Shown piece by piece: positions 13,362 to 16,446 of a stretch of 16,446 bases of DNA. The position numbers and the translations under genes were made by a program. The notes under the pieces are model-generated. The model did not search any database. It was given only the letters and a program-made list of their open reading frames with translations, and had not been told where the DNA came from. The DNA is from Desulfobacterales bacterium CG23_combo_of_CG06-09_8_20_14_all_52_9 (GTDB lineage Bacteria > Desulfobacterota > Desulfobacteria > Desulfobacterales > UBA2156): contig PCSF01000058.1 of the NCBI GenBank assembly GCA_002771315.1, positions 11,636 through 28,081 on the forward strand, read 5' to 3'. Numbering within the stretch: position 1 is the first letter of the stretch; each line of letters starts with the position of its first letter.

Positions 13362-16298
13362 TCATGGCGCCGATTTGGGTTTGAAGACCATCACAGCGGC
13401 TTGGTCCTTTTTCAGGTAGGTTCCGGCCAGGCCGGAGACTTCCTCGGGGGTAATGGAATCATAGTCGGAAAGGATCGTCCGGCTCCATTCCAACTGCACG
13501 GGGTGAACACGGGAGTCTATCAGGACCGTATCGAGCCAGTAAGTATTTTTGCGCATCATGTCTTTGATTCCGGTCTTAATCGGGTCCCTTGCCCGCTGAA
13601 ATTCCTCAGCGGTGATGGTCCCTTGTGCAAGACCGGTAATTGTGGATTGAATTTCCGAAATCAAGGGATTGAGGGCAGCCGGATCCGCATAAGCCATGGT
13701 TAAAAGAATTCCATAGCCGGCATACGTTCGGCTTGGATGATGATAGGCCACCGGAGAATAGGCCGCCCCTAGCTTTTCCCGAATCGCTTCCCTAATCCTT
13801 TCGGAAAGCACCTCTCCCAAAATATTCAGGCGTCGGCTTCTCCCGATCTCCCAGATGTCTTCCGTGGGATAAGCGACGACCACAAGAGCTTTGGGAATCC
13901 GGGTATCGACCTCAAAAGTCCTCGATTCTCCGGCGGGAAACCGGATTCCGGCCACCGGTCGTACCCGCATGATCCCGGATCTCGGGGTCAAACTGCCGAA
14001 ATACCGGGAGGCCAGAGAAATGACCGTATCGATGTCGATATCGCCGACAACGGACAATTCGAGCTCGGCCTGTTTAAAAAAGACGGAAATCCAATTTTGA
14101 ACTTCTTCCAACCGGATCCGTGAAAACTGCTCCCAGACTGGGTATCCGAAACGTCCGTCATCTCCTGCAAGAAACCTTGAGCCAAAAAACCTCATGGTAT
14201 CTTCCACTGAATGGCCCATCTCCTCGTAAAGCTGGCGAAACCGCTCCAAGGTCAATCGATAGGCCTCTTCACGATAGGCCGGATCCTTCAGATGAGTGGC
14301 CATCAGCTGAAACAAAAGTTGAACCTCCCCGGTGACACTGGTTCCATTCAGAGTGAAATGACCATCAGCTATGCGAAAGGCAACGCCCGTATTGCTGCCG
14401 GACAAGGCCTGATCCAGTTCATGTCTGTTGAGTCCTCCCACGCCGCTTTCATTGATGATCGCTTCGGCCAGCAAACCGATTCCCGGTCGATCGGCCGGTT
14501 CGTCGGATTTTCCCGGTCCAAACACAAGACTGGCCTGCACCTCATTATCGGAGAAATCGGTTTTTTTCAGATTCAGTCGGACTCCGTTTTCAAAATCCAC
14601 CCGGATGATTCCCAGATCCGGAATTTCAGTACGTCTTAAGATCTTTCCGGTCTGATCCGGCTCCGGTAGATAAGGGAACCGTATCGTTTCCGTTGACACC
14701 GGCTTTTCAACAGGAATCTTCCGGCTTTCTTCATAAACAGTTCGAATCCGCGCCTCAGGCCCATCCGTTTCTCCGGATAGGTTTGCATTTCCGGTGACCA
14801 GGATAAGACGATGATCCGCCCCCCAGGCTGCCTTTAAAGCGTCATGGACTTCTTCAGGAGTCAGCGCGGCAATGGCATCGCCGAATATCACCTTTATCTG
14901 CTCGGGGGAAAGGAAAACCTCATCGTCGTTGAGGCTTGCAACAAGCTTTCGGGCCAGATTCCGGCTGTTGCGCGTAGCGGATCCTTTGACGGCGCTATCC
15001 ATACCGGCGGCAATCTCCTTTTTGACACGATTTAGTTCTAATTCGGTGAAACCGAAATTCAAAGCCCGTCTGAGGGTTTGTTCAAGAACCGCAAGGGCCT
15101 TTTCCCATTGATCCGGACGGCATTCGGCCCTGATCTGGGCATATTCAATCTCCTTTAAAAAAAGTCCTCCATCGATGTCTGCCAGAGAAAAGAAAGGGCC
15201 GGGGGCCGCCAGAATAGCATCGATACGATCTTGGATAATCCGATGCGCCACCTCTTTTTTCCACATGGCCAATCTCGAAGCTTTCGTATCAGGACGCTTC
15301 GGAACTTTTTGTATTACTTCGATGGCCACCTCCGTGTTCCCGGCTTCTTTTTCAAAATGATAAAAGGGTTTGACGCCTGTATGGCGGATCTCACCGATGC
15401 CGGGCTCTTCCGGCTTCCCGTTTCGAGAGACAACGTCCGCAAAATGTTTTGCGATCATGGAGACAGCAGCCTGGTTATCGAAGTCTCCCACCATCACCAG
15501 GATCATCTTCTCCGGCCGGTACCATCGGTCATAAAATCTTTTAATCCGGCTGCGGTCCGATTTTCGGATCACGTCTTCCCTTCCAATGGGAAACCGTTTG
15601 GATAAAACCGAATCCGGAAACTCGAATTCCGATGTTCGGACATAGGTACGATAGGACTCGGAATCCCGCTCCCGTTTTTCCGCCAGTACAACCCAGCGTT
15701 CCCGTTCGACCTCGGAATCCAGCAAGAGAGCACCTTCTGCGAAGTCTTTAAAGACCACCAGGGCTTCTTCAATACTTTTAAGATCGCCTTTGGGCAAAAG
15801 AATGTCGTACACGGTTTCATAAAAACTTGTATGGGCATTGGCGTCCGGGCCGAACTGCATGCCGATTTTCTGGAAGTACTTAACCAGTTCACCCGGTTTG
15901 TAATGGGTGCTCCCATCGAAAAGCATATGCTCCATAAAATGCGCCAGTCCCTGTTCTTCATCCTCTTCCTGGGCTGAGCCGATTTGAACATTGAGATGCA
16001 TGCTTACCCGTCCTTTCGGCTCCTGGTTCTTCATGAGCACGTAGCGAAATCCATTTGGGAGGCTGCCGAAATGCAGCGCAGGGTCCGGTGCCAGATCGCT
16101 GGTCTCATGGGGCCACAAATTGGAAGCAGAGGCATCAGCATTCGGATTTGCTGAAAGGATTTTTGCACCGTGCGCTTTCGATAACAGATTCGCTTTTCCG
16201 TAACAACCATTCGGGAATATGAAGGTGAGTTGTATAAGGAAAGCAAAAAAAATCGATTCAAGGAGTCTTCGTATTCGAAATAATTGTTTTGGATACAT
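13362..16298 (-). CDS. Exported M16-family zinc metalloprotease (pitrilysin/insulinase type)
   Basis: Predicted periplasmic or envelope zinc peptidase, 978 residues, the two-repeat size of pitrilysin-type M16 enzymes. A basic N-terminus and hydrophobic stretch (about 8-32) form a signal peptide. The Cys32 context (FPNGC) is not a good lipobox, so a lipoprotein is unlikely. The N-terminal M16 domain (about 78-230) carries the inverted zinc motif HFMEH (His120, Glu123, His124) with the likely third ligand Glu200 in the EVERER region, 76 residues on. Inactive-type M16_C domains follow, and a second M16 copy without HXXEH begins near residue 570 (RVDFENGVRLNLKK). The start ATG 16298 has only a weak Shine-Dalgarno but is followed directly by the signal peptide. 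A good promoter lies about 90 bp upstream. The gene ends 11 bp before the MITE-like element with no standard terminator visible. Substrates are unknown; the neighbours do not reveal its role. Confidence 0.94.
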   Translation of the reverse strand: MYPKQLFRIRRLLESIFFAFLIQLTFIFPNGCYGKANLLSKAHGAKILSANPNADASASNLWPHETSDLAPDPALHFGSLPNGFRYVLMKNQEPKGRVSMHLNVQIGSAQEEDEEQGLAHFMEHMLFDGSTHYKPGELVKYFQKIGMQFGPDANAHTSFYETVYDILLPKGDLKSIEEALVVFKDFAEGALLLDSEVERERWVVLAEKRERDSESYRTYVRTSEFEFPDSVLSKRFPIGREDVIRKSDRSRIKRFYDRWYRPEKMILVMVGDFDNQAAVSMIAKHFADVVSRNGKPEEPGIGEIRHTGVKPFYHFEKEAGNTEVAIEVIQKVPKRPDTKASRLAMWKKEVAHRIIQDRIDAILAAPGPFFSLADIDGGLFLKEIEYAQIRAECRPDQWEKALAVLEQTLRRALNFGFTELELNRVKKEIAAGMDSAVKGSATRNSRNLARKLVASLNDDEVFLSPEQIKVIFGDAIAALTPEEVHDALKAAWGADHRLILVTGNANLSGETDGPEARIRTVYEESRKIPVEKPVSTETIRFPYLPEPDQTGKILRRTEIPDLGIIRVDFENGVRLNLKKTDFSDNEVQASLVFGPGKSDEPADRPGIGLLAEAIINESGVGGLNRHELDQALSGSNTGVAFRIADGHFTLNGTSVTGEVQLLFQLMATHLKDPAYREEAYRLTLERFRQLYEEMGHSVEDTMRFFGSRFLAGDDGRFGYPVWEQFSRIRLEEVQNWISVFFKQAELELSVVGDIDIDTVISLASRYFGSLTPRSGIMRVRPVAGIRFPAGESRTFEVDTRIPKALVVVAYPTEDIWEIGRSRRLNILGEVLSERIREAIREKLGAAYSPVAYHHPSRTYAGYGILLTMAYADPAALNPLISEIQSTITGLAQGTITAEEFQRARDPIKTGIKDMMRKNTYWLDTVLIDSRVHPVQLEWSRTILSDYDSITPEEVSGLAGTYLKKDQAAVMVFKPKSAP

Positions 16299-16391
16299 TA
16301 ATTCTCGTACCTTTCAGGCGATTGGGTCCGATCAACGTCTTTTTTTCGCTTATTCCTGAATATCCCTAATGAAGGTTGCAATAATTTGACT

Positions 16392-16420
16392 AATATATGG
16401 CGGGAATCTGCGAGTCGCAA
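16392..16420 (-). promoter_or_regulatory. Candidate sigma-70-like promoter for the M16 protease gene
   Basis: On the minus strand TTGCGA (16415-16420, 4 of 6) is separated by exactly 17 nt from TATATT (16392-16397, 5 of 6). The predicted start is near 16385, giving an untranslated leader of about 87 nt before ATG 16298. The arrangement is the best overall promoter match in the window. Confidence 0.5.
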
Positions 16421-16446
16421 TAGAGGGAAGAAAAAAGCCTCTCCTG

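Noticed and set aside
13132..13419. 95-codon plus-strand open frame across the hairpin element and the protease 3' end
   Set aside because: It has no ribosome binding site, most of it is translation of the palindromic repeat, and its end is antisense to the well-supported M16 gene. Such frames arise repeatedly from dispersed hairpins.

Overview
All recognisable genes in this window lie on the minus strand, so transcription runs from right to left. The content points to an anaerobic, sulfate-reducing or syntrophic member of Desulfobacterota. It holds a complete Qrc-type menaquinone reductase operon (qrcA-B-C-D) preceded by a System II cytochrome c maturation pair (ResB/CcsA), in DNA of moderate GC. 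This lineage call rests on gene content and general family knowledge, not on a database search.

Layout in transcription order. (1) 16298-13362: a large exported M16 (pitrilysin/insulinase) zinc protease behind a good sigma-70-like promoter. (2) 13361-13012: an intergenic region of about 350 bp holding what looks like a miniature inverted-repeat transposon. It has perfect 25-bp terminal inverted repeats and a 5-bp target duplication (TCAAT), and its right repeat is split by a 109-bp palindromic hairpin element. (3) 13011-10782: resB and ccsA. (4) 10648-5323: qrcA (pentaheme by CXXCH count), qrcB (Tat-exported molybdopterin-oxidoreductase-like), qrcC (16-Cys ferredoxin-like) and qrcD (NrfD-like, 10 membrane helices). 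A candidate promoter with a perfect TTGACA sits just upstream of qrcA. (5) 5310-5152: a 52-residue single-helix membrane protein, 12 nt after qrcD and behind a near-perfect Shine-Dalgarno; it is a candidate extra Qrc subunit. (6) 5130-5091: a strong intrinsic terminator. (7) 5077-3824 murA, 3807-1165 comEC, and 989-1 mtnA, which runs off the left edge.

Working together: ResB/CcsA attach heme to exported apocytochromes such as QrcA. Qrc family members take electrons from a periplasmic cytochrome c pool and pass them through QrcA, QrcB and QrcC to menaquinone at QrcD. The 52-residue protein may be an assembly or stability factor. murA (peptidoglycan precursor), comEC (DNA uptake channel) and mtnA (methionine salvage) are unrelated housekeeping or accessory genes. 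murA starts only 14 nt after the terminator, with no room for a normal promoter of its own, so its expression may depend on read-through.

The most noteworthy items are the unannotated 52-residue qrc-linked protein, the nested MITE/hairpin between the protease gene and resB, and the terminator/murA junction.
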